Assembly: GCF_002111595.1 (NCBI RefSeq)
Contig: NZ_LUTN01000010.1
Coordinates: forward strand, 78,146-142,145
Reading direction: 5' to 3'
DNA length: 64,000 nt
DNA from: Lonsdalea britannica
GTDB lineage: Bacteria > Pseudomonadota > Gammaproteobacteria > Enterobacterales > Enterobacteriaceae
The notes beneath the pieces were generated by a model. It made no database searches, was not told the DNA's origin, and saw only the letters and a program-made list of their open reading frames with translations. A program made the translations under genes and the position numbers. Below are positions 39,941 through 50,292 of this stretch, in pieces. Position 1 is the stretch's first letter; each line of letters starts with the position of its first letter.

Positions 39941-40654
39941 TTAAAAGGTGTGGAGCAGCGCATGGCGGAACGACAGGATATGCGCCTCCATCGCGGCTTC
40001 CGCGGCGGCGGCGTCTTGCCGCATTAGCGCCTCGATGATGGCGCGATGTTCTTCAACCACCTCTTGCATATGCCTTTCTCGGGACAAGGTGCTGGCCCAA
40101 AAACGCTGCGCTCTGGCGTGCAAGACGCTGAGAATGTCCGTCAGGGTGCTGTTGCCCGCGATTTGCGCCAGCATCTGATGAAATTCGTGGTCCAGCGTCA
40201 TCATTTTGATTCGGTCGCGAGCCTGACAGGCGGTCTCGATCTCCTGATTCAACTCGCTCAGCTCGGTCAGCTGCGCCGCTGTGGCGCGCTGGCAGGCGCG
40301 TCGTATACACAGGCTCTCGTTCGCGAGACGGACGTCGATCAGTTCCAGCGCATCGTTAATCGAAAGCGGCGAGACCATCACCCCCTTACGCGGGATGACC
40401 TGCAGCAATCCCTCGTTCGCCAGTCGATGAATGGCCTGATTGACGGGCGTTCTACCCATCTCAAGCGCATTCATCACCTGCGCCGTATTCACGTATTCGC
40501 CGGGCTTGTAGCTCAGTGTGACCAGCAACTGTTTGAATCGCCGATAGGCCAGCTCGTTCTGCGATAGTCCGGCTTCTTCCGCTGTCGGCAAGACCTGATG
40601 GGGTTCATCGACGTGCTTCACGTGTCGCTCCTGCAAAGAAAAGTCTTTCACCAT
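39941..40654 (-). CDS. GntR-family (FCD) transcriptional regulator
   Basis: This is a 237-residue FadR-subfamily regulator. The N-terminal winged HTH (ELAYRRFKQLLVTLSYKPGE, MGRTPVNQAIHRLANEGLL) is followed by an all-helical FCD ligand domain whose metal-ligand pattern is visible (LDHEFHQMLAQIAGN, HRAIIEALMRQDA, MEAHILSF). I chose ATG 40654 over 40663. It is divergent from a four-gene operon, with a perfect palindrome in the 92-base gap, so it is the probable repressor of that operon. Confidence 0.9.
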   Translation of the reverse strand: MVKDFSLQERHVKHVDEPHQVLPTAEEAGLSQNELAYRRFKQLLVTLSYKPGEYVNTAQVMNALEMGRTPVNQAIHRLANEGLLQVIPRKGVMVSPLSINDALELIDVRLANESLCIRRACQRATAAQLTELSELNQEIETACQARDRIKMMTLDHEFHQMLAQIAGNSTLTDILSVLHARAQRFWASTLSRERHMQEVVEEHRAIIEALMRQDAAAAEAAMEAHILSFRHALLHTF

Positions 40655-40703
40655 AGTACACAAAACATGGCACGAAAATCGCTTATTCCTTAATTGAAAA
40701 TCG

Positions 40704-40717
40704 TGTGAAATTTCACA
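40704..40717. promoter_or_regulatory. Perfect palindromic operator, likely for the GntR regulator
   Basis: TGTGAAATTTCACA is a perfect 14-base palindrome midway between the divergent GntR gene and the DUF2848 gene. The half-sites TGTGA/TCACA are only 4 bases apart, whereas CRP requires 6, so the GntR protein is a better candidate. Confidence 0.6.
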
Positions 40718-40746
40718 GTGCTTTTTATCGAGAGGCTGGCAACGTC

Positions 40747-41436
40747 ATGAAACTGATCTTCAATGTGCTGGAAAAATCAGCAGAAAAGTTAATTGAGGTC
40801 GAGATTGATCGTCTGGTGATCGCCGGTTGGACCGGCCGCGATCGCGACGCGGTTATGCACCATATCCGGGAACTGGAGGCGCTGGGCGTGCCTCAACCCA
40901 GTGCAATCCCGCTTTTCTACCGCGTGGCGACGAACCAGTTGACGCAATCCTCCCTCGTCGAAGTCGTCGGCAACGCCAGCTCCGGCGAGGCCGAACCGCT
41001 GATCTTTTCCTATCACGGCGAGCTTTATGTTTCGCTGGCGTCGGATCATACCGATCGCCAACTGGAGGCGCAGAACGTGGCGCTGTCAAAACAGCTATGC
41101 GCCAAACCGGTCGCGCGGGAAGCGTGGCCGCTTCGCGAGGTGATGGCTCATTGGGATTCGCTGATCCTACGATCGTGGATCGTCGAAGACGGGGAGTATC
41201 GGCTGTATCAGGAAGGCACGTTGGCCAGCCTGCAACCGCCGATGGCGCTGCTACAACGCTATCTGGCGCCCGATGTTCCGATGCTGGCGGACGGACTTGC
41301 CATGAGCTGCGGCACGATGACGGCGATCGGCGGGATCCGCCCGGCGACGGAGTTTCGCATGGCGCTGGTCGATGAACATCTGGGACGCACGATCAGCCAC
41401 AGCTATTCCAGCGTTTTACTGCCGGTGGTGGCGTGA
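40747..41436 (+). CDS. DUF2848 family protein, putative enzyme
   Basis: This is a 229-residue soluble protein. The N-terminal MKLIFNVLEKSAEKLIEVEI and the segment RLVIAGWTGRDRDAVMHHI, then IPLFYRVATNQLTQ, are features I recall of DUF2848, a family without an established activity. ATG 40747 follows GAGAGGC; an in-frame ATG at 40705 lies inside the operator and is rejected. Its stop overlaps the amidase start (TGATG). Operon context suggests hydrolysis or isomerisation of an acid or amide substrate, but this is inference. Confidence 0.75.
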   Translation: MKLIFNVLEKSAEKLIEVEIDRLVIAGWTGRDRDAVMHHIRELEALGVPQPSAIPLFYRVATNQLTQSSLVEVVGNASSGEAEPLIFSYHGELYVSLASDHTDRQLEAQNVALSKQLCAKPVAREAWPLREVMAHWDSLILRSWIVEDGEYRLYQEGTLASLQPPMALLQRYLAPDVPMLADGLAMSCGTMTAIGGIRPATEFRMALVDEHLGRTISHSYSSVLLPVVA

Positions 41437-42803
41437 TGGGCGCGTTAACGTTGCAGGAGGCCGCCGTCGGGCTGGCGAAGGGCGAATGGACGTCGGCGAC
41501 GTTAACCGAGGACGCACTGATGCAGATTGCCGATACACAGGGAGAGGGGGCATTTGCCTTTACCCGGGTCTACGCCGAACAGGCCCGTCAGCAGGCCCGG
41601 GCGTCAGATCAGCGGCGTGCGGCAGGCGGGGCGCGCTCAGCGTTGGATGGCGTGCCGATCGCCATCAAAGATCTGTTCGACGTCGAGGGCGAGCCGACGC
41701 TTGCCGGTTCCCGCGTGTTGGCGTCAGCACCGGCAGCCGCCGCGCATTCGGGTGTGGTCCGCCGTCTTTTTCACGCGGGCGCGGTCGTGGTGGGGAAGAC
41801 CAATATGACCGAGTTCGCGTATTCCGGCTTGGGGATAAATCCTCACTACGGGACGCCAGCCAATCCGTGGAACCGGGAAAATCGCCGCATTCCGGGAGGC
41901 TCCTCTTCCGGCGCGGCGGTCGCGGTGGCGGACGGTATGTGTTTGGGCGCGGTCGGTAGCGATACCGGGGGATCGGTGCGGATTCCGGCGGCTTTTTGCG
42001 GTCTGACCGGTTACAAACCTACGGCCCGGCGGATGGATGATACGGGAGTGCTGCCGCTGTCGCCGTCGCTAGACTCCGTTGGCGTTATCGCCCACGGCAT
42101 CGCCGATTGCCTCGCGCTGGACGGGGTCCTTTCCCATCAGCCTCTGTCGCCCCAGGCTCAGCCTTTGTCGAAGGCCCGATTTGGGGTGCCGCAAACCTTG
42201 GTGCTGGACGGATTAGATGACGCGGTGGGGGCGGCGTTCGAACACAGCCTGTGGCGTTTGGCGCGGGCTGGAGCACGTATCGAAACGGTTCCCTGTACGG
42301 CCTTTGCGGAATTGGCCGCCATCAATGCCGCAGGCGGGTTCACCGCGCTGGAATCATGGCGTTGGCATCAGTCGTTGATCGCGCGGCATGCCGCCGAGTA
42401 TGACCCGCGTGTGCTGTCGCGCATTCGCCGTGGAGCGGCCCTGAGCGAGCGAGACGCTGCTTTGCTGATGCGCCAGCGTGCTGAGTGGCAGCGGCGGGTG
42501 ACCATCGAAATCCAAGGTTACGATGCGTTACTGATGCCGACCGTCCCTTTTATCGCGCCAACCATTGCCGAGCTTGAGGCTAATGAGGCGACTTATTTTC
42601 GCGTCAACGGCGCGGCATTGCGAAACCCTTCCATCATCAACTTTCTGGACGGCTGCGCGGTCTCCCTGCCGTGCCAGCAACCGGGCGATGCGCCGGTCGG
42701 CCTGATGGTGGCCGGATTGCCGCTACAGGATAACGCGTTGTTGGGATGGGCGTTGTCGATTGAACGATGCCTCAACGGCGGCCTTGACGTCTCATTTCAA
42801 TGA
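41436..42803 (+). CDS. Amidase-signature family hydrolase
   Basis: The 455-residue protein has the full Ser-cisSer-Lys triad of the amidase signature family: Lys in IAIKDLFDVEG, the Gly/Ser loop IPGGSSSGAAVAV, and GSDTGGSVRIPAAFCG with the nucleophile Ser. It hydrolyses an amide or related C-N bond. The start ATG 41436 overlaps the DUF2848 stop, so the two are coupled. GatA is excluded because no gatB/gatC is near and the sequence resembles catabolic amidases. The substrate is unknown. Confidence 0.9.
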   Translation: MGALTLQEAAVGLAKGEWTSATLTEDALMQIADTQGEGAFAFTRVYAEQARQQARASDQRRAAGGARSALDGVPIAIKDLFDVEGEPTLAGSRVLASAPAAAAHSGVVRRLFHAGAVVVGKTNMTEFAYSGLGINPHYGTPANPWNRENRRIPGGSSSGAAVAVADGMCLGAVGSDTGGSVRIPAAFCGLTGYKPTARRMDDTGVLPLSPSLDSVGVIAHGIADCLALDGVLSHQPLSPQAQPLSKARFGVPQTLVLDGLDDAVGAAFEHSLWRLARAGARIETVPCTAFAELAAINAAGGFTALESWRWHQSLIARHAAEYDPRVLSRIRRGAALSERDAALLMRQRAEWQRRVTIEIQGYDALLMPTVPFIAPTIAELEANEATYFRVNGAALRNPSIINFLDGCAVSLPCQQPGDAPVGLMVAGLPLQDNALLGWALSIERCLNGGLDVSFQ

Positions 42804-42817
42804 ACAGGAGAAAATTC

Positions 42818-43468
42818 ATGACTGTGACCCCCAACGGGATGCTGCTTGTCGCCACGGACGTCGACGCAGAGGATGAGGCGGATTTTAACCGATGGTACGA
42901 CTGCGAACACGTGGAGGAGCGGGTACGTATTCCCGGCTTCCTGACCGGTACGCGTTATCAGGCGTTGCAGGGCGGACGCAAATATCTGGGGCTATACAAA
43001 ACGACATCGCTGGAGTGCTTTACTTCGCCGTCCTATCAGGCGGCCTTTTCCCACCAAACGGAATGGTCGCAAATCAACCTTCGGCGCATGCGGGATCCGC
43101 TGCGGCGGGTGTGCGCTATTACGGCGGTAACCGGGTGCGGTACAGGGAGTCATTTGAGCTTGCTTACCCTCGCCCCGCCAGAGGAGGGCGACCTGATCGA
43201 ACGTATCGCTCATTTAGGGGAATCGCTGTCCGACGTCGCGGGATTCGTCAGCAGCAGCCTGCTTCTGCCTGATGCCGCGCTGAGCACGCCGCTACCGAAT
43301 GCGTCTCCTGAACCTACGGCGCTCCTGCCGTTACTGGTGCTGGAAAGTGGTTCTCCGGCTGCCGGTGAGTCAATGGCGGCGATGGCGGCACAGATTTTGA
43401 ATGTATCTCTTCATGATGTCTTGCACTACGCCTTGAGTTGGCAACTGACTGCACAGGAGCTGAAATGA
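42818..43468 (+). CDS. Dimeric alpha/beta-barrel (EthD/DUF4286-like) protein
   Basis: This protein of about 216 residues starts at ATG 42818, with AGGAGA upstream. The N-terminal segment FNRWYDCEHVEERVRIPGF is typical of ferredoxin-like dimeric barrels, where W, E and H often face the active site. The second half appears to repeat the fold (YALSWQL at the end). It overlaps the MFS gene by 4 bases and follows the amidase by 14 bases. The function is unknown; a lyase, isomerase or degradation accessory role is possible. Confidence 0.65.
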   Translation: MTVTPNGMLLVATDVDAEDEADFNRWYDCEHVEERVRIPGFLTGTRYQALQGGRKYLGLYKTTSLECFTSPSYQAAFSHQTEWSQINLRRMRDPLRRVCAITAVTGCGTGSHLSLLTLAPPEEGDLIERIAHLGESLSDVAGFVSSSLLLPDAALSTPLPNASPEPTALLPLLVLESGSPAAGESMAAMAAQILNVSLHDVLHYALSWQLTAQELK

Positions 43469-44789
43469 TGAATATCGGGACGACTGAAACGGCAGGACAG
43501 GCGGTGCCGCTCGCCGCCAAAACGCCGAACACCGGCAAGCTGGCGGCCGCCAGCGCTATAGGTACGGCGCTGGAGTGGTATGACTTTACCGTCTACAACA
43601 TCATGGCGGCGCTGATCTTTAACCATATCTTCTTCCCGTCATTCGATCCGCTGGTGGGCACGATCCTGGCCTTCTCCACCTACGCGGTCGGCTACGTCTC
43701 ACGCCTATCGGCGGGATCATCTTTGGTCATCTGGGAGATGTGCTGGGGCGGCGGTTTGTGCTTGTTGCCACGCTGGTGATCATGGGGGTCACGACGGCGT
43801 TAATGGGACTGCTGCCCGGCTACGCCCGCTGGGGGATTTGGAGTCCCGTGCTGCTGGTCACCCTGCGTTTTATTCAGGGCATTGCGCTGGGCGGCGAATG
43901 GGCTGGGGCGGTGTTGTTGTCGATGGAACATGGCAGACCCCATCAGCGCGGACGAAACGCCTCGTTTGCTCAGGTCGGTCCTTCCTGCGGTACGCTCATC
44001 GGCACCGGTTTTATCACGCTGATCACGCTCTCCATTTCGCCCGAAAGCTTTCAGGCATGGGGATGGCGTATTCCTTTCCTGCTGAGTCTGGTACTCGTCG
44101 TATTCGGCCTGTGGCTGCGCAGCGGCGTCGGTGAAACCCCCGCCTTTCTCAAGCTAGAGAAAAGTAAACACATTACGCAGGCGCCCATTCGCGTCGTCTT
44201 TAGACAGCATCTGCGTTCGTTGCTCATCGCCGGCGGGTCGCGCATCGGCTCAGATGTGTTGTATGCGTTGGTGGTGGTCTTTACGTTGACGTATGTGACA
44301 ACGGTACTGAACTTGCCGCGCCCGCTGGCCTTGACCGCCACCATGCTGGGCGCTTTCGGCAATGCTATTGCTATCCCGCTGTTCGGAATTCTGTCTGACC
44401 GTATTGGTCGGCGACCGGTTTACATGGGCGGCGCGCTGGCGGCAATCATGTGGACATTCGTCTTTTTCACCTTGCTCGACAGTACGCAGCCGGTGCAGAT
44501 ATGTCTGGCGGTCGTGGTTGGACTGCTGATCCATGCGGCGATGTATGGGCCGCAGGCGGCGTTCATCACCGAGCAGTTTCCTACGCAGGTGCGCTATGCG
44601 GGATCGTCTTTGGCTTATACGCTGGCGGGCATTGTGGGCGCCGGTTTTGCGCCGCTGATCATTACGAGCCTGTTCACGTCTTACGGCACGTCGCTGGCGA
44701 TTTCACTCTATGTGACGTTGGCGCTGACGATCACGCTATGGGCATTGTGGTCAGCCAAAGAAACGGCCCATAAGCCATTGAAAGACTGA
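43465..44789 (+). CDS. MFS transporter, metabolite:H+ symporter type (one apparent frameshift)
   Basis: The corrected product is 441 residues with 12 membrane segments and the metabolite:H+ symporter hallmarks: IGTALEWYDFTVYN at the N-terminus, GHLGDVLGRR, and GGEWAGAVLLSMEH. The frame breaks near 43709, where CGCC-TATC needs one more C to read RPIGGIIFGHLGD. Continuation is clean to KPLKD at the end. ATG 43465 overlaps the preceding stop and has AGGAG upstream. It is last gene of the GntR-controlled operon and likely imports the pathway substrate, an organic acid or amide by family. Confidence 0.88.
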
Positions 44790-44841
44790 GAGGAGCGCCG
44801 GTCGTTGCGCGGCGTAAGCGACAGGCAACAGACCGGAATGA

Positions 44842-45444
44842 CTACTTCAACCAGCCTTTGCTTTGTGCAACTTCGAGATGATGGCTGAGATAGCCCCACA
44901 GTTCAGGATAAACCTCTCTGATGAAGTCATTCCGCGACAGTACCTGTTCCAAGCGAATACCGTGCTCCACCCAACTTTGACCGCCGTTGTGAAGATTCAT
45001 TAACACCGGCATCAGGCGGTCAATCAATAGCGCGAAGCGTGCGTCAGGCGTTTCGCTTGCTTCATACTCCAGCCACAGCTGATGGAAGCGGCTGCGCTGC
45101 GGTTCCGGCAGCAGACCGAACAGCCGTATGGCGGCGGCGACTTCGCGATCGTGTACTTCGGCACGCCCCTGAAGATCGTAAACCAGCACGTCGCCCGCAT
45201 CGACCTCCACGATATCGTGGATCAGCGCCATTTGAATGACGCGCTGAATATCAACGTCCTTTCCCGCATAAGGCGCCAGGCTCATCGCCGCCAGAGCAAA
45301 ATGCCAGCTATGCTCGGCAGAATCTTCCTGACAGTCAGTGCCAATCACTTTGGAACGGCGTTTGACGCTTTTGAGTTTATCGACTTCCATCAAGAATGCG
45401 ACGACGTCAGTGAGGGGACCGAAGTCCAGTACGGCAAGGGACAT
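44842..45444 (-). CDS. HD-domain phosphohydrolase (HD_3 family, YfbR/HDDC2-like)
   Basis: This 200-residue HD-domain protein has its metal ligands in EDSAEHSWHFALAA (His), ALIHDIVEVDAGD (His-Asp), and a distal Asp in FALLIDRLMPVLMN. Related proteins are 5'-deoxynucleotidases, so nucleotide hydrolysis is plausible. ATG 45444 (GGAG upstream) is preferred over 45498. It is divergent from trhA and convergent with the MFS gene. Confidence 0.8.
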   Translation of the reverse strand: MSLAVLDFGPLTDVVAFLMEVDKLKSVKRRSKVIGTDCQEDSAEHSWHFALAAMSLAPYAGKDVDIQRVIQMALIHDIVEVDAGDVLVYDLQGRAEVHDREVAAAIRLFGLLPEPQRSRFHQLWLEYEASETPDARFALLIDRLMPVLMNLHNGGQSWVEHGIRLEQVLSRNDFIREVYPELWGYLSHHLEVAQSKGWLK

Positions 45445-45665
45445 CTGAATAATCTCCATAAAGGAAGGTGCCCAATTGTAAGGCAACCTTGGCGACATTG
45501 AAATGCAGGATTGAAGGCAACAACGGCCATATCGTGAGGACTATAATTATTTCAGCGTACGCGTGTACACTGAAAAGGTTCTCCGTTACTCTGGTGGCGG
45601 TCACATCATCCGCCTGGGCTTTTTGCCTCATTGAGCGGCGAAAAGGATATTTCAAGAGGTAGGTC

Positions 45666-46312
45666 ATGAAGAAGCAGGTGTTGGATTCGGGTTATTCGCT
45701 GGCGGAAGAAATCGCCAATAGCATCAGTCACGGGGTCGGATTAGTGTTAGGCATCATCGGCCTGATTTTACTGCTGACGCAGGCGGAAAAAAATGGTGCT
45801 GATGCCATCGCTATCACCAGTTATAGCCTCTACGGCGCCACGGTCATTCTGCTGTTTCTGGCCTCTACGCTATACCATGCCATTCCTAATCAAAACGCCA
45901 AACGCTGGCTGAAAAAGTTCGATCACTGCGCGATTTACCTGCTGATTGCGGGTACTTACACCCCGTTTTTGATGGTGGGCCTGAAATCGCCGTTGGCGTA
46001 TGGCTGATGATTGCTATCTGGAGTCTGGCGCTACTGGGCGTCATATTTAAAATGGCATTTGCGCACCGATTTGAGATCCTCTCACTGGTGACCTATCTGG
46101 TTATGGGCTGGCTATCGCTGATCGTGATTTATGAACTGGCCATTACGCTTTCTCTCGGCGGCGTGGTGTTGCTGGCGGTCGGCGGGGCGATCTATACGCT
46201 GGGCGTCATTTTTTATTCCAGCAAGCGGATCCCCTTTAACCATGCTATCTGGCATGGATTTGTGCTGGGGGGGAGCTTGTGCCATTTCCTGGCGATTTAT
46301 CTTTACGTTTAA
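45666..46312 (+). CDS. trhA: Hemolysin III/PAQR-family membrane protein TrhA (one apparent frameshift)
   Basis: This seven-helix membrane protein corresponds to E. coli YqfA/TrhA, linked to membrane energetics and fatty-acid balance. The corrected length is 215 residues. PAQR motifs are visible: [36 protein letters not shown] and [15 protein letters not shown]. The frame stops at 46005-46007 after LAYG; one missing base before CTGATG restores [12 protein letters not shown]. The 284 bases downstream (46313-46596) show no gene. It is convergent with ygfZ. Confidence 0.9.
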
Positions 46313-46596
46313 CATCATCAAGCCGTGTCGCTCATCAGATGTCGTGACTGAAAGGCTTTGCACTGCTGGCCAAGACGGCCATGCATACGGGGAATGAGCG
46401 ATTGTGCTTTTCCGGCCCGCGTCGAGTTTGCGTGCGCCATAAGCCAATAACATTACCGCGCGGAAAACGCCGTCGTCATGCTGGCGCTGCCGTAACGGAT
46501 TTACCGGAAGTGGCAGGCCTGCGGCGGAATCCCGGAAGGTCATCTTCGCCGCACGCCTTGCGACGCACCGTTTTAGGCCGTCGCGGATGGGGTCGC

Positions 46597-47574
46597 TTAC
46601 TCCTCCAGTGAATAAGGCAGCGGCTGAATCGACAGTGTGCTGGCGCTATCGTCCCGCACGCGCAGCACGCTGTCGGCTTCCAGGTCGTTATTCAACACCG
46701 CCTGCACCCACAGCTGTCCGTCATGCAAACGCGCGGACGCCAGCACGGTGCCGGTACGACGCCAGTTGTCTCCCAGCTTCAGCTCGAGATCGTCACCTGC
46801 CGCGGGTTCGATCGTCGACGTGCCCGCGAGCCAATACAGCGCGCGTTTATTGGCGCCGCGGTACTTGGCGCGCGCCACCATTTCCTGCCCCGCATAGCAT
46901 CCTTTAAGGAAACTAATCCCCTGTAAAGCCTGCAAATTTGTTGCCTGTGGAATGAACTGTGCGCTATTTGCCGTGTCAATCAGGGGGTAGCCCGCTTCGA
47001 TATCAAGCGCCAGCCATTGGGTGCTGTTATTTCGCTGCGTTTTACCTTCCAGCGCATTCAGTAGGGCCGCCGCGCGTTCGGCCGACAGCACCAATAGAAA
47101 ACGCTCGTCCGGATGCGTGAAATGCAGCAGCGTCGCGCCCGACTCTTGCACCACGGCGTTATCGGCATCTGGTAAGGCGTTAAACAGGGGGGCGAGTTGC
47201 TCCCGGACGCCTTGCCCGGCGGCACCCAACAGTACGGCTTCATCATCGGCCGCCATCGTAGTTTTGGAGAAGACGGCGTACTTTTTCAACTCGGCCAGTT
47301 GCACGTCGCGAACGCTGCGGCGTTCGACATAGGCCAGTCCCTCGCCGTGATGGAACAGACGCAGGTCGCTCCACATTTTACCTTTGGCGTCGCAGTGGGC
47401 GCAGAGGACATGCTGGTTAGGCTGCAGCGCCGTCACGTCGGTGGTGACCTGCCCCTGCACATAGCTGACGGTGTCGGGGCCGACCAGAGTGACCAGTCCC
47501 CAATCCTCTAGCGTCATGAGCGTGGCGGGAAGGGCGGACGGGAATAAAGGGTGTGATGGAATTGTATTAGCCAT
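46597..47574 (-). CDS. ygfZ: tRNA-modifying/iron-sulfur maturation protein YgfZ
   Basis: YgfZ is a folate-binding GcvT-like protein that supports iron-sulfur enzymes such as MiaB. ATG 47574 (AGGA upstream) gives 325 residues (E. coli 326). The signature [17 protein letters not shown] contains the essential Cys, and [12 protein letters not shown] is the conserved N-terminal segment. It is divergent from sdhE-ygfX, as in E. coli. Confidence 0.94.
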   Translation of the reverse strand: MANTIPSHPLFPSALPATLMTLEDWGLVTLVGPDTVSYVQGQVTTDVTALQPNQHVLCAHCDAKGKMWSDLRLFHHGEGLAYVERRSVRDVQLAELKKYAVFSKTTMAADDEAVLLGAAGQGVREQLAPLFNALPDADNAVVQESGATLLHFTHPDERFLLVLSAERAAALLNALEGKTQRNNSTQWLALDIEAGYPLIDTANSAQFIPQATNLQALQGISFLKGCYAGQEMVARAKYRGANKRALYWLAGTSTIEPAAGDDLELKLGDNWRRTGTVLASARLHDGQLWVQAVLNNDLEADSVLRVRDDSASTLSIQPLPYSLEE

Positions 47575-47806
47575 GGTTACAGTCCTGCGATGAGGGGTGT
47601 TTAGCAATGGTCTAATGGTAAAAGAGCGGCAAGGGTTTGCAAGCGCTTATTGGGTGGCGATGACGAATGCGCGAGGCGCTACGCAGAGTGAGCAATGCCG
47701 ATGCCGATACTGCGCTAAAATATGTCAAAGTATTACTATTGGTTTAATATCATCGAACAAAATAGGGTTACACTGAAGGCTATGACTGAACAAAGTGAGC
47801 GATCAT

Positions 47807-48073
47807 ATGGATATCAATGATAAAGCACGCATTCACTGGGCCTGTCGGCGCGGCATGCGTGAGCTGGATATTTCCATCATGCCGTTTTTCGAGCATGACT
47901 ACGATGCATTGAACGATAGCGACAAAAGCGCCTTTGTCCGCCTGCTGCAGTGCGACGATCCCGATCTGTTCAACTGGCTGATGAATCACGGCGAGCCATC
48001 AGATCTGGAGCTTAAACGCATGGTTTCCCTTATTCAGACGCGAAATAAACACCGTGGCCCAGTGGCAATGTGA
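47807..48073 (+). CDS. sdhE: FAD assembly factor SdhE
   Basis: SdhE promotes covalent flavinylation of succinate dehydrogenase and fumarate reductase. ATG 47807 yields 88 residues, as in E. coli, with the conserved [17 protein letters not shown] (RGxxE motif) and [12 protein letters not shown]. An upstream in-frame GTG at 47795 is less likely. It overlaps ygfX by 20 bases. Confidence 0.95.
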   Translation: MDINDKARIHWACRRGMRELDISIMPFFEHDYDALNDSDKSAFVRLLQCDDPDLFNWLMNHGEPSDLELKRMVSLIQTRNKHRGPVAM

Positions 48074-48470
48074 TCTTAAAGTTTCCTGGCGCATGCAGCT
48101 GTTCTCTCTGCTGGTGCACGGGATTATGGTGCTCTTGATTCTGCTGGCCCCGTGGCCGAGTGGTTATGCGCCGCTATGGCTGGGGCTGGTGTCTCTGGTG
48201 ATGTTCGGATTCATTCGTAGCCAGCGCAATATCAAATCTCGCCACGGCGCGATCTCGCTGCACGGTGAACGTCATCTGCGCTGGCAGCAGCGAGAGTGGC
48301 GCATCGTCAAACGGCCGTGGATGCTGAAGAGCGGTATTCTGCTGTCGCTGCGGGCAGCGGACGGCGCAGCTCTGGAACAGCGACTATGGCTCTCCTCGGA
48401 CAGTATGGGGCGGGATGAGTGGCGGCATCTGCGTCAGCTTTTGCTGCGGAAGGACCGCTGCGCAGGGTAA
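48054..48470 (+). CDS. ygfX: Inner-membrane protein YgfX (CptA)
   Basis: This 138-residue protein has two adjacent transmembrane helices ([34 protein letters not shown]), then a cytoplasmic domain ([20 protein letters not shown]). It starts at GTG 48054 inside sdhE. E. coli YgfX has been reported as the toxin partner of SdhE/YgfY and to affect cytoskeletal proteins; the flavinylation role of SdhE is better supported. Confidence 0.92.
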   Translation: MAQWQCDLKVSWRMQLFSLLVHGIMVLLILLAPWPSGYAPLWLGLVSLVMFGFIRSQRNIKSRHGAISLHGERHLRWQQREWRIVKRPWMLKSGILLSLRAADGAALEQRLWLSSDSMGRDEWRHLRQLLLRKDRCAG

Positions 48471-48748
48471 TGACGCTTAATGTTGCGCTCGCGTGGTGAA
48501 CTCAGTGCCGCCATGCGGATATTCTTCGCGTTGGGGCCGCAGTTCGCTACTGAATGATTTTCCTCGCCCCCCGTTTCGATAACGCTTCCGCACGCCCGCG
48601 GTTGTAGTATTGAATTTCTCGCCCTTCGCCGGCAGGCGAAGAAAATCGGCGCTGTCGATCGGGCCGATACGTGAGAAAAATGCCCGCAGCGATTTACGCG
48701 ATTTGCCGCAGCGGGTATCTTACGCGTCGTTCAACAAGAGAGAAGCCG

Positions 48749-49702
48749 ATGACCACGCCTGCAGAAAAACGCGCCGCGCAGAAAAATATGCTGCATCCGC
48801 GCAACCGCCATCGCGGCCGCTATGATTTTACCGCCCTGAAACTCACGCATCCTGCGCTGATCCCGTTCGTTCATGTGAACGACTACGGCGACGAGTCGAT
48901 TGATTTCGCCAATCCGGACGCGGTCAAAACGTTGAATCAGGCGCTGCTGCACGAGTTCTATCAGATTGAACACTGGTTTTTACCCGAGGGATTTCTCTGC
49001 CCGCCGATCCCCGGACGGGCGGACTATGTTCATCACCTTGCCGATCTACTGGCCGAGGATAATCAGTCTCAGGTGCCGCGTGACGCCTCCGTACTGGATA
49101 TCGGCTGCGGCGCCAACTGCATTTACCCGCTGATCGGTCAGCGTGAGTACGACTGGCGCTTCACCGGCAGCGAGATCAATCCACAGGCCATGCAGGCGGC
49201 CAATGCGACCATCGCCGCCAATCCCGGTCTAAGCCGAACCATCCGCTTGCGTCGTCAGAAAGACAGTAAGGCTATCCTCAACGGCATCATTCACAAAAAT
49301 GAGCTGTTTGATGCGACGCTGTGCAACCCGCCATTCCATGCCTCGGCCAACGAGGCGAAGCAGGGCTCGCGCCGGAAGCTGCACAACCTTGGGCTGGACA
49401 AGCGATCGCCGCTCAATTTCGGCGGGCAGGAAGATGAACTGTGGTGTGAAGGCGGGGAGAAAGCGTTTATTGCGCAGATGATCCGCGAAAGTGCGGTTTT
49501 CTCACGTCAATGCCTGTGGTTTACGTCGCTGGTCTCACGCAAAGAGAATTTGCCGGATCTGTATCGCGTGTTGGATGAGGTGGGCGCGGAGAGCGTTAAA
49601 ACCGTGGATATGGCGCAGGGACAGAAGCAGAGCCGCTTCGTCGCCTGGAGCTTCCTCACGCCAGCCGCTCGCACCAAATGGTGGGCGCAGAAGCGTCGTT
49701 AA
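48749..49702 (+). CDS. rlmF: 23S rRNA m6A1618 methyltransferase
   Basis: RlmF methylates N6 of A1618 in 23S rRNA. ATG 48749 gives 317 residues (E. coli 308). The SAM motif is [16 protein letters not shown] and the catalytic motif [18 protein letters not shown] and [10 protein letters not shown] are family hallmarks. In E. coli rlmF lies elsewhere (ybiN); here it sits between ygfX and fldB. The extended frame from 48671 lacks similarity. The 278-base gap before it shows no gene. Confidence 0.94.
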   Translation: MTTPAEKRAAQKNMLHPRNRHRGRYDFTALKLTHPALIPFVHVNDYGDESIDFANPDAVKTLNQALLHEFYQIEHWFLPEGFLCPPIPGRADYVHHLADLLAEDNQSQVPRDASVLDIGCGANCIYPLIGQREYDWRFTGSEINPQAMQAANATIAANPGLSRTIRLRRQKDSKAILNGIIHKNELFDATLCNPPFHASANEAKQGSRRKLHNLGLDKRSPLNFGGQEDELWCEGGEKAFIAQMIRESAVFSRQCLWFTSLVSRKENLPDLYRVLDEVGAESVKTVDMAQGQKQSRFVAWSFLTPAARTKWWAQKRR

Positions 49703-49758
49703 CGGTCGCAAAAACGCGCCGGGATATGGTTGAAATCGCCGTATCCCGGCGGCGGACG

Positions 49759-50292
49759 TCACGCCTGTTCAGATTGGCATAGCGCTTTAAGTTCTCGCAG
49801 GATCTGCTCACACCACTGTTGGATGCGGTCTTCACTCATGTCGTACTGATTCACTTCGTCCAGCGCCAGTCCGACGAAGTGCTTGCCGTCGGGCGTCAGC
49901 GGTTTGGTGCTGATGAAATCGTACTCCTCGGTCGGCCAGTAGCCGATGAATCTTACGCCCAGCGGCTGTAGCTGCTCATGCAGCATACCCAGCGCATCCA
50001 AAAACCACTCGCTGTATCCCAGCTGATCGCCCATCCCGTAGAGCGCGACGATCTTTCCCTGTAGTTTCAGCGTCGGCAGGTGATGCCAGATGGCTTCCCA
50101 ATCTTCCTGAATTTCGCCGAAGTCCCAGGTCGGAATGCCGAGGATTAGCGCTTCATAGTCTTCCATACGTTGGGGATCGACATCTTTGACGTTGTTCAGT
50201 TCGATCATATCCGCACCCAGGATGTCGCGGATTTTCTCTGCCGCCATTTCGGTGTAGCAGGTGCTGGAGCCGTAAAAAAGTCCTATCTTCAT
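49759..50292 (-). CDS. fldB: Flavodoxin 2
   Basis: This is a 177-residue FMN-binding electron carrier. The phosphate-binding loop is [18 protein letters not shown] (FldB has C-Y where FldA has T-G), and the flavin-stacking segments are [15 protein letters not shown] and [19 protein letters not shown]. In E. coli it is induced by SoxRS. It lies between rlmF (convergent) and a YhjE-like transporter. Confidence 0.94.
   Translation of the reverse strand: MKIGLFYGSSTCYTEMAAEKIRDILGADMIELNNVKDVDPQRMEDYEALILGIPTWDFGEIQEDWEAIWHHLPTLKLQGKIVALYGMGDQLGYSEWFLDALGMLHEQLQPLGVRFIGYWPTEEYDFISTKPLTPDGKHFVGLALDEVNQYDMSEDRIQQWCEQILRELKALCQSEQA

Noticed and set aside
40704..40717. CRP site at the palindrome TGTGAAATTTCACA
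   Set aside because: CRP needs a six-base spacer between TGTGA and TCACA; here it is four.
46112..46543. 143-codon minus-strand frame over the trhA end
   Set aside because: It lies mostly antisense to trhA, and its composition is that of a shadow frame.
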